A DNA stretch of 64,000 nucleotides from Desulfobacterium sp. (GTDB lineage: Bacteria; Desulfobacterota; Desulfobacteria; Desulfobacterales; Desulfobacteraceae). The notes beneath the pieces are model-generated. The model did not search any database, had not been told where the DNA came from, and saw only the letters and a list, made by a program, of their open reading frames with translations. Made by a program: the position numbers and the translations under genes. Below, in pieces: positions 7,043-15,937 of the stretch. The stretch's first letter is position 1. The number at the start of each line of letters is the position of its first letter. The stretch spans positions 124,001 through 188,000 of the forward strand of contig JAEINR010000001.1 of NCBI GenBank assembly GCA_016342325.1, given 5' to 3'.

Positions 7043-9103
7043 CTACATGTAATCCACCAGGCTTATTTTCATGATCTTGGAAGTGGACGAAAGCGCGGCT
7101 TCATAGGCCGTTTGAATGGCCTTCAGATCCATGGCAGATTTAACAATATCTGCATCCTCAATGGACGACCGCCTATTGTTAACACTGAGTTCGGCCTCTG
7201 CCATCACATTAACCCTGACCTGAAGATTATTCTGCTTCAACCCAGTATTGGTCAAAAAAGACTCCACGTGTGCCATATGGGAATCCAAACGGGTCAAGGT
7301 GCGGTTCAGCCCCTCAACATCATTACTGGCAAGGTAGCCCTTAAGATCAAACAAGGTATTAAAGATGCCCCATTCCGGTTCTGTGTCGCTGGTGGGCGGT
7401 GTATGGACATCCGTCTCAGGGGCAAATCCAAGATCCTCGCCAAGTGCTTTTGCGGCGCCGCTCCCGTTCCAGTCGATTTGAATCTCTTTCAACTGGGGGC
7501 TTCCCTCCTCCTGAATCACAAATACCTTCTTATCATGATCAAACGAAACTTCATAGTCAATTCCGCCGGAAGCGTCCGGATAGTAATCTTCCGAACCCTT
7601 TTCCATGGCGGCCTCAATCTCGTTGGCCAGATCGTCATAACTGATCGGAGACAACCCGGTTTCAGAATAGGGTCCACCAGGGGGCAGGGTCGCCGTTATA
7701 GGACCCTGGAGTCCGTAGCCATCCCCGCTGTCCTCGTAAAAACGGATCTCGTCGTTCACCCCCCCAGCTATGGTTATGGGAGCTGCGACCTTGCTATCAC
7801 CCACAATGGCATCCCTGACATCCACTGTGTCAAACCCGATATCAGCGGCAATGCTGGTTCCGACCCCGTGGCTCAAATCTCCATGGAGAGGATAGAAATC
7901 ATCCTTGTTAAACCCGAGTGCACTTCCTGCCGTATTCAGATTGGGTTCGCTGGTCCAGTTCACCTGAAAACCTTGAATATCACTGCCGCTACCCGTGCGG
8001 ATAGAAAATTTATTGGTGAGTTCATTGTAGGAGACCTCATACTCACTCGAAGATACCTGATTCATCTCATACTGAACCCTCTGTGCCAACTCCTCACCAC
8101 TCCCATACTCCCGTGCAGGAATCACAACGGTCAAAGGACTGCCCAGACCTGCCCCAGTATTCTCCCGGAACTGAAAGGTGTTGTTGTCTTCGGTGACGTT
8201 AAGATTCGTTACCGCCACGTCGCTCTCTACGGAATCGGTACTCAACCCCGAATGGGTGCCGCTCCCAAAAAGCAGCTCCACATGGGCACCCTTTTTTGAA
8301 CCATCATCCTGAATAGAAAATTTTCCGGACCCAGCATCAAACTTAACATCGTATGCCAAACCATACCCTTCCTTGGAGGTAGAGGCATGATCCATGGCGA
8401 TCTCAATGGCCTCGGCCAGTTCATCTTTGGTATAGGTGCCGTCTGCAATCTCAGCGGTCAACTCTTTACTATTCTGGTAATACTCAGGAGAGAACTCCCT
8501 GAAGTCAATTTTATTGTTTGAACTGTCAATGGTTATGGACTCTTCCGAAAAGATTTTCTCTCCGTTCCTGCCCACCTCAAGGTCAAAGGATTCGCTTGTT
8601 TTTACGGCAAAGGGGTTAGCGTCTCCGTTATAAACGACCTTGGTCGGATTAAGGTCATCATCAAAAGTAAAGGGAACTTCAGAGGTCTTGGTTCCGCTGA
8701 AAATATAATTGCCCACAACCTGGGTGTTGCCGTAAGCCATCATCTGCTTGATGACGTTATCCACATGGGCCACCATGGCTGCCCTTTGATCCTTGTTTGC
8801 AGCTTCACTGCCCATATACTGGGTCCGGGTCCTGAGATCATCGAGATCTTCGTTGATAGACTTGAGAGCCGCCTCCCCTCCGTCCAGCCAGGTTTTCCCC
8901 ATTTCGATATTTTTGTTAAACTGTTCAATCCCCTTAAGGTTTGTCCTCATCCCCAGCACCTGGCTCATGCCAATGGGATCATCCGACAAGAAATTGATCC
9001 GCTTCTGGGTGGAGACGACCCTGTTGGCGTCCTGTAAGTTACTGGTAAGATTTCCCAGCCGGTAGGTGGCTGTGGTATAGTTTGAAAGATTGGGTGCACG
9101 CAT
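7043..9103 (-). CDS. flgL: Hook-filament junction protein FlgL (HAP3), enlarged
   Basis: FlgL joins the hook to the filament. Residues 1-165 are flagellin-like (INFLSDDPIG, the NYIFSGTKT motif near 132-140) and residues 575-686 form the C-terminal helices (RSSIEDADIV, AYEAALSSTSK). The E. coli protein is about 317 residues; here 686, because residues 189-563 hold three copies of a ~100-120-residue module that also occurs twice in FliD. The shared linker HTPPTSD appears in both proteins. AGGAGG lies just before the ATG, and the gene follows flgK by 12 bases. Confidence 0.93.
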   Translation of the reverse strand: MRAPNLSNYTTATYRLGNLTSNLQDANRVVSTQKRINFLSDDPIGMSQVLGMRTNLKGIEQFNKNIEMGKTWLDGGEAALKSINEDLDDLRTRTQYMGSEAANKDQRAAMVAHVDNVIKQMMAYGNTQVVGNYIFSGTKTSEVPFTFDDDLNPTKVVYNGDANPFAVKTSESFDLEVGRNGEKIFSEESITIDSSNNKIDFREFSPEYYQNSKELTAEIADGTYTKDELAEAIEIAMDHASTSKEGYGLAYDVKFDAGSGKFSIQDDGSKKGAHVELLFGSGTHSGLSTDSVESDVAVTNLNVTEDNNTFQFRENTGAGLGSPLTVVIPAREYGSGEELAQRVQYEMNQVSSSEYEVSYNELTNKFSIRTGSGSDIQGFQVNWTSEPNLNTAGSALGFNKDDFYPLHGDLSHGVGTSIAADIGFDTVDVRDAIVGDSKVAAPITIAGGVNDEIRFYEDSGDGYGLQGPITATLPPGGPYSETGLSPISYDDLANEIEAAMEKGSEDYYPDASGGIDYEVSFDHDKKVFVIQEEGSPQLKEIQIDWNGSGAAKALGEDLGFAPETDVHTPPTSDTEPEWGIFNTLFDLKGYLASNDVEGLNRTLTRLDSHMAHVESFLTNTGLKQNNLQVRVNVMAEAELSVNNRRSSIEDADIVKSAMDLKAIQTAYEAALSSTSKIMKISLVDYM

Positions 9104-9115
9104 AAGAGCCTCCTA

Positions 9116-12100
9116 TTATCTCATTCCCAAGAGCGTGTTAAGCATCTCATCGGAAACAGTGACAAGTTTTGACGCAGCACCAAACGCGTGCTGGTATTTC
9201 ATCAGATTGATCATCTCTTCGTCCAGTGATACCGCAGATATGGAATTACGCTGCTCGGTCATGTTGTTTACCATAATATCGGCAAACTGTTTGCCGCTCT
9301 TGGCGCTCCTGGACTCAATGCCCAGGGACCCCATCATCATCTGATAATAGGAATCAAGGGTGGCCGATGTAAGATTCGAATGGGCATCGGATCCCCGTTT
9401 AAAGGACCAGGTCTCCATGCCAACGGTTTTTTGCTGGAGACTGGAAAGCTTTAGGGCATTGCTGTTGTTGCCCTGGCTGATCTCCCCGGTCTTACTGTTG
9501 ATTGTTGCGGCGGCAAGGTTGTTTGAGTCAGAAAGGTTTTTATTCACCGCCATTGTCATGGCGTTCGTCCCGGAAAAAAAGGTGTTGATACCCGCAGCGG
9601 CCATCACCCCGGCAGTGGCACCGGAATCATCGCCAAAGGCATAACTCATCTCGGACGGATCTGTTTTTGCCAGATCGAAATTCAGATAACCATCTCCGGT
9701 GATCTTATTTTTAAACTTCACTTCAATATCGGCAATGCCGTCTCCGCTGAAATCCACCCCAAACCCGTCATCATCGCCACCCTCGGGAATAAGCTGGATA
9801 CTGCCGCCGGTGGGATCGTTTCCCACGGTCCACAGGCTGCCATTCCGCGTAAAATTGAGATCGCTAACCTCAAAATCAAGGTTGGCATAATTTTTAACCG
9901 AAACAACGGTATTGGCTTCCACAAAACCAACATTGGATTTATCCGCCTCAAACACGATATTGGTCACGTCATGGTAGCTGTCCGAGGCTTGAAACTTCAG
10001 CTGATTGTTCTCGGTTACCAAGGCTTCCACACCTGAAGATTGCCTGTTGACCTGCTCGGCAAAAGAATCAAGGGTCCAGTGCCAGTCGGAAAGCAGCTCT
10101 CCCGTGGGCTTACCATCGTCGTTCACAGATTTGGGCGTACCGGTTGCATCGGTTGAAATGGTGAACACATCATCATCAAACAGGGTACCGTCGGAAAAAA
10201 CCAGGGTCATTCCATCCACGTCCACCTCGACAGGCGCGTCAGGTGTAATGGGAGGATCGGATCCCTCGATCTCAAAACTGCCGGATCCATTGCTGTTCTT
10301 CCAGTTAATCACCAGGGGTGGATCCCCAGGCCCCGGCATGTGCCCCACCTTTCCGCCGGATTCAACCGTGAACGTGTAGGTGTCGTTGATGCTGTTGGCA
10401 TTGTTCCTGATCCTGAAATCAAGGGGATCTATCTTGCCCACCCCATCAGTATTAACAGTAAGGGTGTTGCCGGCCACAAGGGAGCCTGCGCTGATATTGA
10501 AAGAGAGGGTCTTGACCCCCTGCTCAATGATCTCCACCCTGCCGTCGTCCGGAACATCAATAAGCCCTTCCTCCCCGGTAAAGAACCCGTCCGCATCAAG
10601 CTTTTCCCACTTGATCACCCCGGTTTCATCATACAAAGTAGAGGTGGTACCGTCCCTGAAGGTTTTGCCCGACTCGAGCAAATCATTGACAGGCTGCTTG
10701 GTGGTGGTGCCCGTGCCGGTGGAGACCCTCAGGGTTGCATCCCCGCTTCCGGCTTCGGTAAAATTGGTGACCTCAATGGGCTCTTCAAGGGACTTGCTCT
10801 TTACAACGGATACGGATCCACCAGTGGCAAACACCGAATAATCACCCGCAACACCGTCCGCCACAAAAGCGTTCGTAATCTCGATCACCATTGCTGCTGC
10901 ATGGTCCTCATCGGTCATGGCTCCTGCGACCGGAGTGTAAGCAACGGAATGACCATCAACATCAAGGGAGACCTGGTCTCCAATGGTGAAATTACCAAAT
11001 CCGCCTTTACCGCCCAGGGTGACGATGGAGCTGCCGGAAACCGCATTACCGGAGGCAAAGACTTCTCCGTTGCCGGGTCCCGACACACTGCTGGAAAAGG
11101 ACATGCCCGGATCATGGAGTATGGTGACCGTGCCCGTGATCACAGCAGCTTCATTTGCAGCACCGGTCTCACCCACAACAGCCCCTTCAAAAGTGATGGT
11201 CTCACCGCCACCCGGACCTGCGATCTCAAGGCCCTGCACCCCGATATTTTTTCCGGAACTGCTGGTCACGGTCAAGCCGGATGCGGAAAAATCGTTGTCG
11301 GAATTGGTCGTGTTGATGGTCTCGGCAGCGTTGTCCAAGGAATCTTCAAACTGTTTCTGAAAAGAACCCACGGTGGAATCCACGGTAAAGGTCTGCTCTT
11401 GCTCAATGCCGTCAACCACCAGAGTATACTTGACCACATCACCATCAGCATAGGGTGCCGGGGCAGGGGGAAGACCGACATCAAGGCCGGCGCCGCCGAA
11501 GGTGGCCGACGTCTCAGAGGCATGGGCCTTAACCCCTGAAATCTTGTTCAACGCGTCACTGATGGATGCAGCCGACCTGAAAGCGTCCCCGCCGTTATCC
11601 TTCACATTGATCTTCTGGGTACCAACGGGGCTGCCGTAGACGGTCAGGGTCTGATTGGCAATGGAACCACCCAGGGCTGCGGAAACACTTGCTCCTGTCT
11701 GAACCGTCCCAAGGCCTGAGCCGTCAAATTCTGCCACTTCCCGGTTCCCCACCGTGGAACCCTCCACAACGGTCATCTTATACCGGGCCTGATTGCTGGC
11801 AAGGGCTGTTCCCTCCCAGGCAGAAACCTTGGCTTCCGAGATCCCCATGTCCACTTGCGCGGACCGGTAGGCCGCGGAGGTTCCGGATTGATCCTTGATC
11901 CACAGCTTAAAGTCTTTTGTGTAATCGATCCTGTCCCCAAAGGGGAGGCTGGAAAGGAGCCTGCTGGGATCTGATCCATAGGTACCTGTCACAGGCTCTG
12001 AGGAATAGTTCAGCCCGGAACCCTGGGAGTGCTGATAGTTCATGGCCCAGATCATATTTTCGGCAAGCACATCAAGGTCCGACTGGTATTTGGGAATCAC

Positions 12101-12946
12101 CTCATCCCTGATATCGAGCCAGCCCCCAAGTTTTCCGCCCTGTATCTTATCTGTGATATCGATTTTGGAACCATAGGACCCCTGCCACATGACCTGGTTT
12201 TCTCCCAGGGAGACCTCATAGTTATCCACCCCGTTCACCAGGGAAAATCCATTGGCGACGTTAATAATGATAGCGCCGTTGGATTGTTCAAAGGTTTCAA
12301 TATCCAAGATGTCGGCAAGCTGATCCACCAAGCCGTTTCGCTGGTCACGCTGATCATTTGCGCTTCTCTGGAGTTCAAGACCGGTGATCTCCCGGTTCAT
12401 GTCGGCGATCTGCCGGGTGATGGAATTGACCTGGCCCAGGCTGGAGGAGATCTCATTGTTAAGGTCCTTGGTCAGCCGCATGAGATCGCTGTTTACGGAA
12501 TTGTACCTTTCCGAAAGGTTGCTGGCATTATCAAATACCGCCACCCGCTCGGAAGCGCCAAGGGGATTGATGGAAAGATTTTGCCAGGAGTTCCAGAAAT
12601 TGGAGGTGAGGCTGTTAATGCTGGTTTCCGACGATTCGTCAAAATAGCTCTCAACAATCTTCAAATAGGCCTCGGCCTCTCCAAACGCGGCCTGGGAGGA
12701 TTTTGCATCCGTAAGCCGGTTTTCAAGGAGCTGGTCCACCCGCTGCTTGATCTGATCGACACCCACGCCCGTGCCGAACAGAAACCCGGAATAGAGGGCC
12801 GGCTTGTTGGCCCTGTGGTCGGCTTCCTGGAGGCTGTAGTTCGGGTTGTTGACATTGGCGATGTTGTGGCCCGTAACATTAAGACTGTACTGCTGGGCGG
12901 CAATGGCGCCCTGGGCGATGTTTAAAGTTGAGGATATTCCTGCCAT
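9116..12946 (-). CDS. flgK: Hook-filament junction protein FlgK (HAP1), very large (1276 aa)
   Basis: FlgK forms the first junction layer between hook and filament. The N-terminal part carries the axial-protein motif with GHNIANVNNPNYS at about 27-39, followed by long coiled-coil helices with NSFWQNLSINP-like features; the C-terminal region (about 1175-1276) has SLDEEMINLMKYQHAF, the classical axial C-terminal helix. The family is usually 450-650 residues, so several hundred surface residues (about 340-1130) are extra. That part is Gly/Thr/Asp-rich and predicted to be beta-structured. It starts 2 bases after the flgN stop, with GAGGTG as ribosome-binding site inside flgN. Confidence 0.94.
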   Translation of the reverse strand: MAGISSTLNIAQGAIAAQQYSLNVTGHNIANVNNPNYSLQEADHRANKPALYSGFLFGTGVGVDQIKQRVDQLLENRLTDAKSSQAAFGEAEAYLKIVESYFDESSETSINSLTSNFWNSWQNLSINPLGASERVAVFDNASNLSERYNSVNSDLMRLTKDLNNEISSSLGQVNSITRQIADMNREITGLELQRSANDQRDQRNGLVDQLADILDIETFEQSNGAIIINVANGFSLVNGVDNYEVSLGENQVMWQGSYGSKIDITDKIQGGKLGGWLDIRDEVIPKYQSDLDVLAENMIWAMNYQHSQGSGLNYSSEPVTGTYGSDPSRLLSSLPFGDRIDYTKDFKLWIKDQSGTSAAYRSAQVDMGISEAKVSAWEGTALASNQARYKMTVVEGSTVGNREVAEFDGSGLGTVQTGASVSAALGGSIANQTLTVYGSPVGTQKINVKDNGGDAFRSAASISDALNKISGVKAHASETSATFGGAGLDVGLPPAPAPYADGDVVKYTLVVDGIEQEQTFTVDSTVGSFQKQFEDSLDNAAETINTTNSDNDFSASGLTVTSSSGKNIGVQGLEIAGPGGGETITFEGAVVGETGAANEAAVITGTVTILHDPGMSFSSSVSGPGNGEVFASGNAVSGSSIVTLGGKGGFGNFTIGDQVSLDVDGHSVAYTPVAGAMTDEDHAAAMVIEITNAFVADGVAGDYSVFATGGSVSVVKSKSLEEPIEVTNFTEAGSGDATLRVSTGTGTTTKQPVNDLLESGKTFRDGTTSTLYDETGVIKWEKLDADGFFTGEEGLIDVPDDGRVEIIEQGVKTLSFNISAGSLVAGNTLTVNTDGVGKIDPLDFRIRNNANSINDTYTFTVESGGKVGHMPGPGDPPLVINWKNSNGSGSFEIEGSDPPITPDAPVEVDVDGMTLVFSDGTLFDDDVFTISTDATGTPKSVNDDGKPTGELLSDWHWTLDSFAEQVNRQSSGVEALVTENNQLKFQASDSYHDVTNIVFEADKSNVGFVEANTVVSVKNYANLDFEVSDLNFTRNGSLWTVGNDPTGGSIQLIPEGGDDDGFGVDFSGDGIADIEVKFKNKITGDGYLNFDLAKTDPSEMSYAFGDDSGATAGVMAAAGINTFFSGTNAMTMAVNKNLSDSNNLAAATINSKTGEISQGNNSNALKLSSLQQKTVGMETWSFKRGSDAHSNLTSATLDSYYQMMMGSLGIESRSAKSGKQFADIMVNNMTEQRNSISAVSLDEEMINLMKYQHAFGAASKLVTVSDEMLNTLLGMR

Positions 12947-12948
12947 GA

Positions 12949-13452
12949 CTACACCTCGGCCTGTATAAAATGGTTGGGTTGTTTGTTTTCACAGAGCTTA
13001 CCGGGGATCTCATACTGTTCCTGGCCCGTCAACGTGACAATGGTGGTGATCACATCGTGAATCACATCCAGATACTCACCCACATAACGTTGATTTTCCG
13101 AGGCAAGCCGCTGTATCTCATCCTTTTGCCCATCAATGGCAACTCTTGCGGTTTCAACCCCGGCTTTCTCCTTGGCCGATCCTGGAGCCAGGCGGGCGAA
13201 GACAGACAGACGAAACGAATTCAGATCCATGCCATGGTCGATGCCATCCTCGTCAAGCAAATTGATCATTCTGCTTCTCAAGGCTTCAACCGCTTTGACG
13301 ATTTCATTCTTTTTTGCGGTAATCAGCCACAGAGCATTGACATCCATGGCAATGATAACCTCTCGCTCCTTTTTCAAAAGCTCTGTCAATTGCGCATAGC
13401 AAGCACCCTTCTCTTGAAGAAGGTCTTCAACCTTGTCGGCAAATTTTTCCAT
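12949..13452 (-). CDS. flgN: FlgK/FlgL export chaperone FlgN
   Basis: FlgN is a cytoplasmic helical chaperone for FlgK and FlgL. The protein is highly charged with the FlgN-like N-terminal helix pattern (DLLQEKGACYAQL, LLKKEREVI) and sits directly before flgK, as expected. I place the start at the ATG at 13452, which has GGGAG five bases upstream; an in-frame GTG at 13497 would add 15 residues but has a poorer ribosome-binding site. A sigma-54 promoter lies at 13569-13584. Sequence conservation in this family is low, so context contributes to the call. Confidence 0.8.
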   Translation of the reverse strand: MEKFADKVEDLLQEKGACYAQLTELLKKEREVIIAMDVNALWLITAKKNEIVKAVEALRSRMINLLDEDGIDHGMDLNSFRLSVFARLAPGSAKEKAGVETARVAIDGQKDEIQRLASENQRYVGEYLDVIHDVITTIVTLTGQEQYEIPGKLCENKQPNHFIQAEV

Positions 13453-13568
13453 GTCAGCTCCCATATAATTTATTGTATCGGCATCAACGGATTTCACCTG
13501 AAGTTTGAATCCAAAACCTTGGTTGACCGGGAATTTTTTTCCTGCCCAATGCCGTTATGTTACAAGAC

Positions 13569-13584
13569 AGCAACATCCGTGCCA
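13569..13584 (-). promoter_or_regulatory. Sigma-54 promoter of flgN-flgK-flgL-csrA-fliW
   Basis: Read on the minus strand the site is TGGCACG-GATG-TTGCT, matching TGGCACG-N4-TTGCW. Predicted transcription start is near 13558, about 60-105 bases before the flgN start candidates. Confidence 0.88.
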
Positions 13585-13590
13585 CCTAAG

Positions 13591-13620
13591 AAAAAGGGAA
13601 CGATTTCACAGAAGCGTCCC
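13591..13620 (-). terminator. Possible terminator of the flgF-flgJ operon
   Basis: On the minus strand GGGACG pairs with CGTTCCC (one bulged base) around a 12-base loop and is followed by TTTTT. It lies 8 bases after the flgJ stop and just before the flgN promoter, a sensible place to end transcription. Confidence 0.5.
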
Positions 13621-13627
13621 CCCTCTT

Positions 13628-13933
13628 TTATTTCTCTGAATCCTTCAGCTGGTTGTAAAAGAAATCAGCGATGCCAACGCCCCTGCCTGAAGCGGCCAGA
13701 TTATCGGTAAGGTGCTGGTCATACATGGATTTATAGACGTCCAATCCTTGACTCTCTCCAAAGAGGCTGTCCCCGGGCAGGGTCTGCCGCATGGATTTCA
13801 TCATGGAAGAAAGAAAGATCGCCTCAAACCCTTGGCAGGCTTCCTTCAGCTCCTTTTCATCTTTGTCCCTGGCATGATTTCCCTTTACCTGGTTAACCCT
13901 TGCTGACGAAAATGCCTGGTCGATTGCATCCAT
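13628..13933 (-). CDS. flgJ: Rod-binding protein FlgJ, N-terminal domain only
   Basis: The 101 residues match the rod-binding (rod cap) domain of FlgJ: KEACQGFEAIFLSSMMKSMR near 30-49 and the VYKSMYDQHL segment near 66-75. The muramidase domain present in E. coli FlgJ is missing, as is usual in deltaproteobacteria, so another enzyme must open the peptidoglycan. It is the last gene of the flgF-flgG-flgA-flgH-flgI-flgJ operon, but is separated from flgI by a 73-bp palindromic repeat. Confidence 0.9.
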   Translation of the reverse strand: MDAIDQAFSSARVNQVKGNHARDKDEKELKEACQGFEAIFLSSMMKSMRQTLPGDSLFGESQGLDVYKSMYDQHLTDNLAASGRGVGIADFFYNQLKDSEK

Positions 13934-13973
13934 TTATAGCTCCTTAATCGTTAAAGACCGGGGTCAAAAAACC

Positions 13974-14046
13974 GGGGTCAGGCTTAGCTTATTGCTGTAA
14001 TTGCTCATTTCTTTGAGTTTAGTTACAATAAGCTAAGCCTGACCCC
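13974..14046 (-). repeat. 73-bp palindromic repeat, copy 1
   Basis: Two 21-bp arms (13974-13994 and 14026-14046) are perfect inverted repeats beginning GGGGTCAGGCTTA and flank a 31-base centre. The centre contains a small CTCA/TGAG hairpin. A second copy with the same arm and centre lengths lies at 18518-18590. The type resembles REP/MITE-like elements moved by REP-associated transposases; no transposase is present here. It lies between flgI and flgJ. Confidence 0.85.
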
Positions 14047-14052
14047 TAAGCG

Positions 14053-15186
14053 TTATATGATCTCCAGCTCGGCCTGGAGGGCCCCCGCCGCCTTAATGCT
14101 CTGGAGAATGGTGATCAAATCCCTGGGAGATACGCCAATGGAGTTAAGCCCCTTGACAAGCTCGCCAATGGTCGCACTTCCCGGAAGGGGCATCACCTTG
14201 ACCTCCTCCTCCTCCAGGGTGACCTCGGTCTGGGGGGTTGCCACGGTCTGTCCTTCGGAAAGCGGTTCAGGTTGGGATACATCACTGGATTTCTTAATGG
14301 TGACGGTGAGGTTTCCATGGGCAACGGCCACCGTGGAGATGGTGACGTTCTCACCGATTACGACAGTGCCGGTCTTTTCGTTGACCACGACCTTGGCCCT
14401 TGTATCCGGTACAATGGAAAGGGTCTCGATGTCGGCAAGGAATTCAGCCACATCACTGCCTTGCATGGTTACCGGAATGTTGAGACGAAGGGCGCTGGAA
14501 TCCACGGCTTCGGCCACCCCCTCACCAATGGAGGCGTTGATGGTGTCTGCCACCCGCTTAACCGTTGTAAAATCCGGGTTAAAGAGCGAGAGGATCAGTT
14601 CCTTCTTGCCATCGAGCTTCATTGGAATTTCCCGCTCCACGCTGGCACCATTTGCGATCCGTGCCACCTGGAGGTGGTTCTTCTGGGTGCCCCCCCCGGC
14701 GGCACCGGCCCCGGCGCCCCCCAAGGTTACGGGTCCCTGGGCCAGGGCGTACACCTTTCCGTCGACCCCCTTCAGGGGGGTCAAAAGCAGGGTTCCCCCG
14801 GAAAGGCTCTTGGCATCCCCCACGGAGGAGGCAACAATGTCTATTTTGTTACCAATCCTGGCAAACGGGGGAATATCCGCCGTTACGATAACGGCAGCAA
14901 TATTCTTAACCTTGAGTTGGTTCTTGTCCACATGGATTCCCATGCGGTCCATCATGTTGGCCAGGGCCTGGGTGGTAAAATCGGCCCCGGACTTGTCTCC
15001 GGTTCCGTCCAAACCCACGATGAGGCCGTAGCCCGTGAGCTGGTTGCTGCGGATCCCCTTGATCGCCGCAAGGTCCTTGATCCGAGCCCCCTGGGCCGTA
15101 TCCCCCACTGGAAACAGGATAAAAACCGCAAAAACGATTCCCAGGACTGCAAACCAGCCCTTTGATTTAATTTTTAAATGCTTCAT
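14053..15186 (-). CDS. flgI: Flagellar P-ring protein FlgI
   Basis: FlgI polymerises in the periplasm around the rod to form the P ring. A signal peptide occupies roughly the first 30 residues (MKHLKIKSKGWFAVLGIVFA onward, cleaved near AQGA), followed by RIKDLAAIKGIRSNQLTGYG, the family signature, and GLDGTGDKS. I chose the ATG at 15186, giving 377 residues, because AAGGGA precedes it and a signal peptide follows immediately; the longer frame from 15240 would run into flgH. It ends just before the 73-bp repeat that separates it from flgJ. Confidence 0.95.
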   Translation of the reverse strand: MKHLKIKSKGWFAVLGIVFAVFILFPVGDTAQGARIKDLAAIKGIRSNQLTGYGLIVGLDGTGDKSGADFTTQALANMMDRMGIHVDKNQLKVKNIAAVIVTADIPPFARIGNKIDIVASSVGDAKSLSGGTLLLTPLKGVDGKVYALAQGPVTLGGAGAGAAGGGTQKNHLQVARIANGASVEREIPMKLDGKKELILSLFNPDFTTVKRVADTINASIGEGVAEAVDSSALRLNIPVTMQGSDVAEFLADIETLSIVPDTRAKVVVNEKTGTVVIGENVTISTVAVAHGNLTVTIKKSSDVSQPEPLSEGQTVATPQTEVTLEEEEVKVMPLPGSATIGELVKGLNSIGVSPRDLITILQSIKAAGALQAELEII

Positions 15187-15227
15187 ACGCAACGATCCCT
15201 TTGTGACAGTGTTCGTTCTTTCATCTT

Positions 15228-15929
15228 TTAAAAGGGCCACACATTATCCATGATTCGTGTTCCCCAGCCCGGATTCTGCTTGTCCGCAAGAACCCCCTTG
15301 CCGTAATACTCGATCCGGGAGTCGGCAAGATAGGTGGACTTCACCCGGTTATCCCCGGTGATATCCCCGGGTCGCAGGACCCCTGACACGCTGATATACT
15401 GAACCTCGCCGTTCACCTTCATGGCCCTTCGTCCAAACAGGCTCAGATTTCCGTTGGGTAGTATTTCCGTAATCCTTGCGGCAATGGATCCCGTGATCCT
15501 GCCGCTGCGATCGCTCTTTGCTTCTCCCTTGAAATCGTTGGCGTAGTCCGCCCCCACAAGCTTGCCGGCAGTGGTGGCGCCCAAGCCGTTCACAACACCA
15601 AACATGTTGGAAATACCGGCCCCCACGTTGGTCTCCCTGGAGGTCTCTGTATTCACATCCATCTGTGAAGAGGTGTTCTCCACAATATCAACGATCACCG
15701 TGTCACCCACCATGGCCGCCTTGGTATCCTCAAAAAACCGGCTCCTTGAATTCGAGGTCCACAATGAGCCCTCGACCGGTGGAAGGGGAGCATACTTTGG
15801 CTGAAGAACGGGCTGGTCAGACAACCCCTGGGGCAGTACTGCCATGGCGTCGTTTTTGTCTGTTGTTGCGGCCGTACACCCCGATAGAACCAGGGCGGTG
15901 ATGAACAGACCGATCACTCTTTGTTTCAT
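15228..15929 (-). CDS. flgH: Flagellar L-ring lipoprotein FlgH
   Basis: FlgH forms the outer-membrane L ring. The lipobox LSGC at residues 16-19 predicts a lipoprotein. The family motif GSLWTSNSRSRFFED (about 54-68) and the C-terminal ISVSGVLRPGDI and DSRIEYYGKG segments are clear. Its presence shows an outer membrane. The spacing to flgA is 8 bases. Length (233) is normal. Confidence 0.96.
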   Translation of the reverse strand: MKQRVIGLFITALVLSGCTAATTDKNDAMAVLPQGLSDQPVLQPKYAPLPPVEGSLWTSNSRSRFFEDTKAAMVGDTVIVDIVENTSSQMDVNTETSRETNVGAGISNMFGVVNGLGATTAGKLVGADYANDFKGEAKSDRSGRITGSIAARITEILPNGNLSLFGRRAMKVNGEVQYISVSGVLRPGDITGDNRVKSTYLADSRIEYYGKGVLADKQNPGWGTRIMDNVWPF

Positions 15930-15937
15930 AATTCCTC

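Noticed and set aside
10340-11539. Long open frame antisense to flgK
   Set aside because: It has no ribosome-binding site, no family match and a codon pattern that mirrors flgK; flgK itself is well supported. The same applies to open frames antisense to fliC (1130-2392), flgL (6932-8299), fliI (41566-42567) and fliG (43192-44307).
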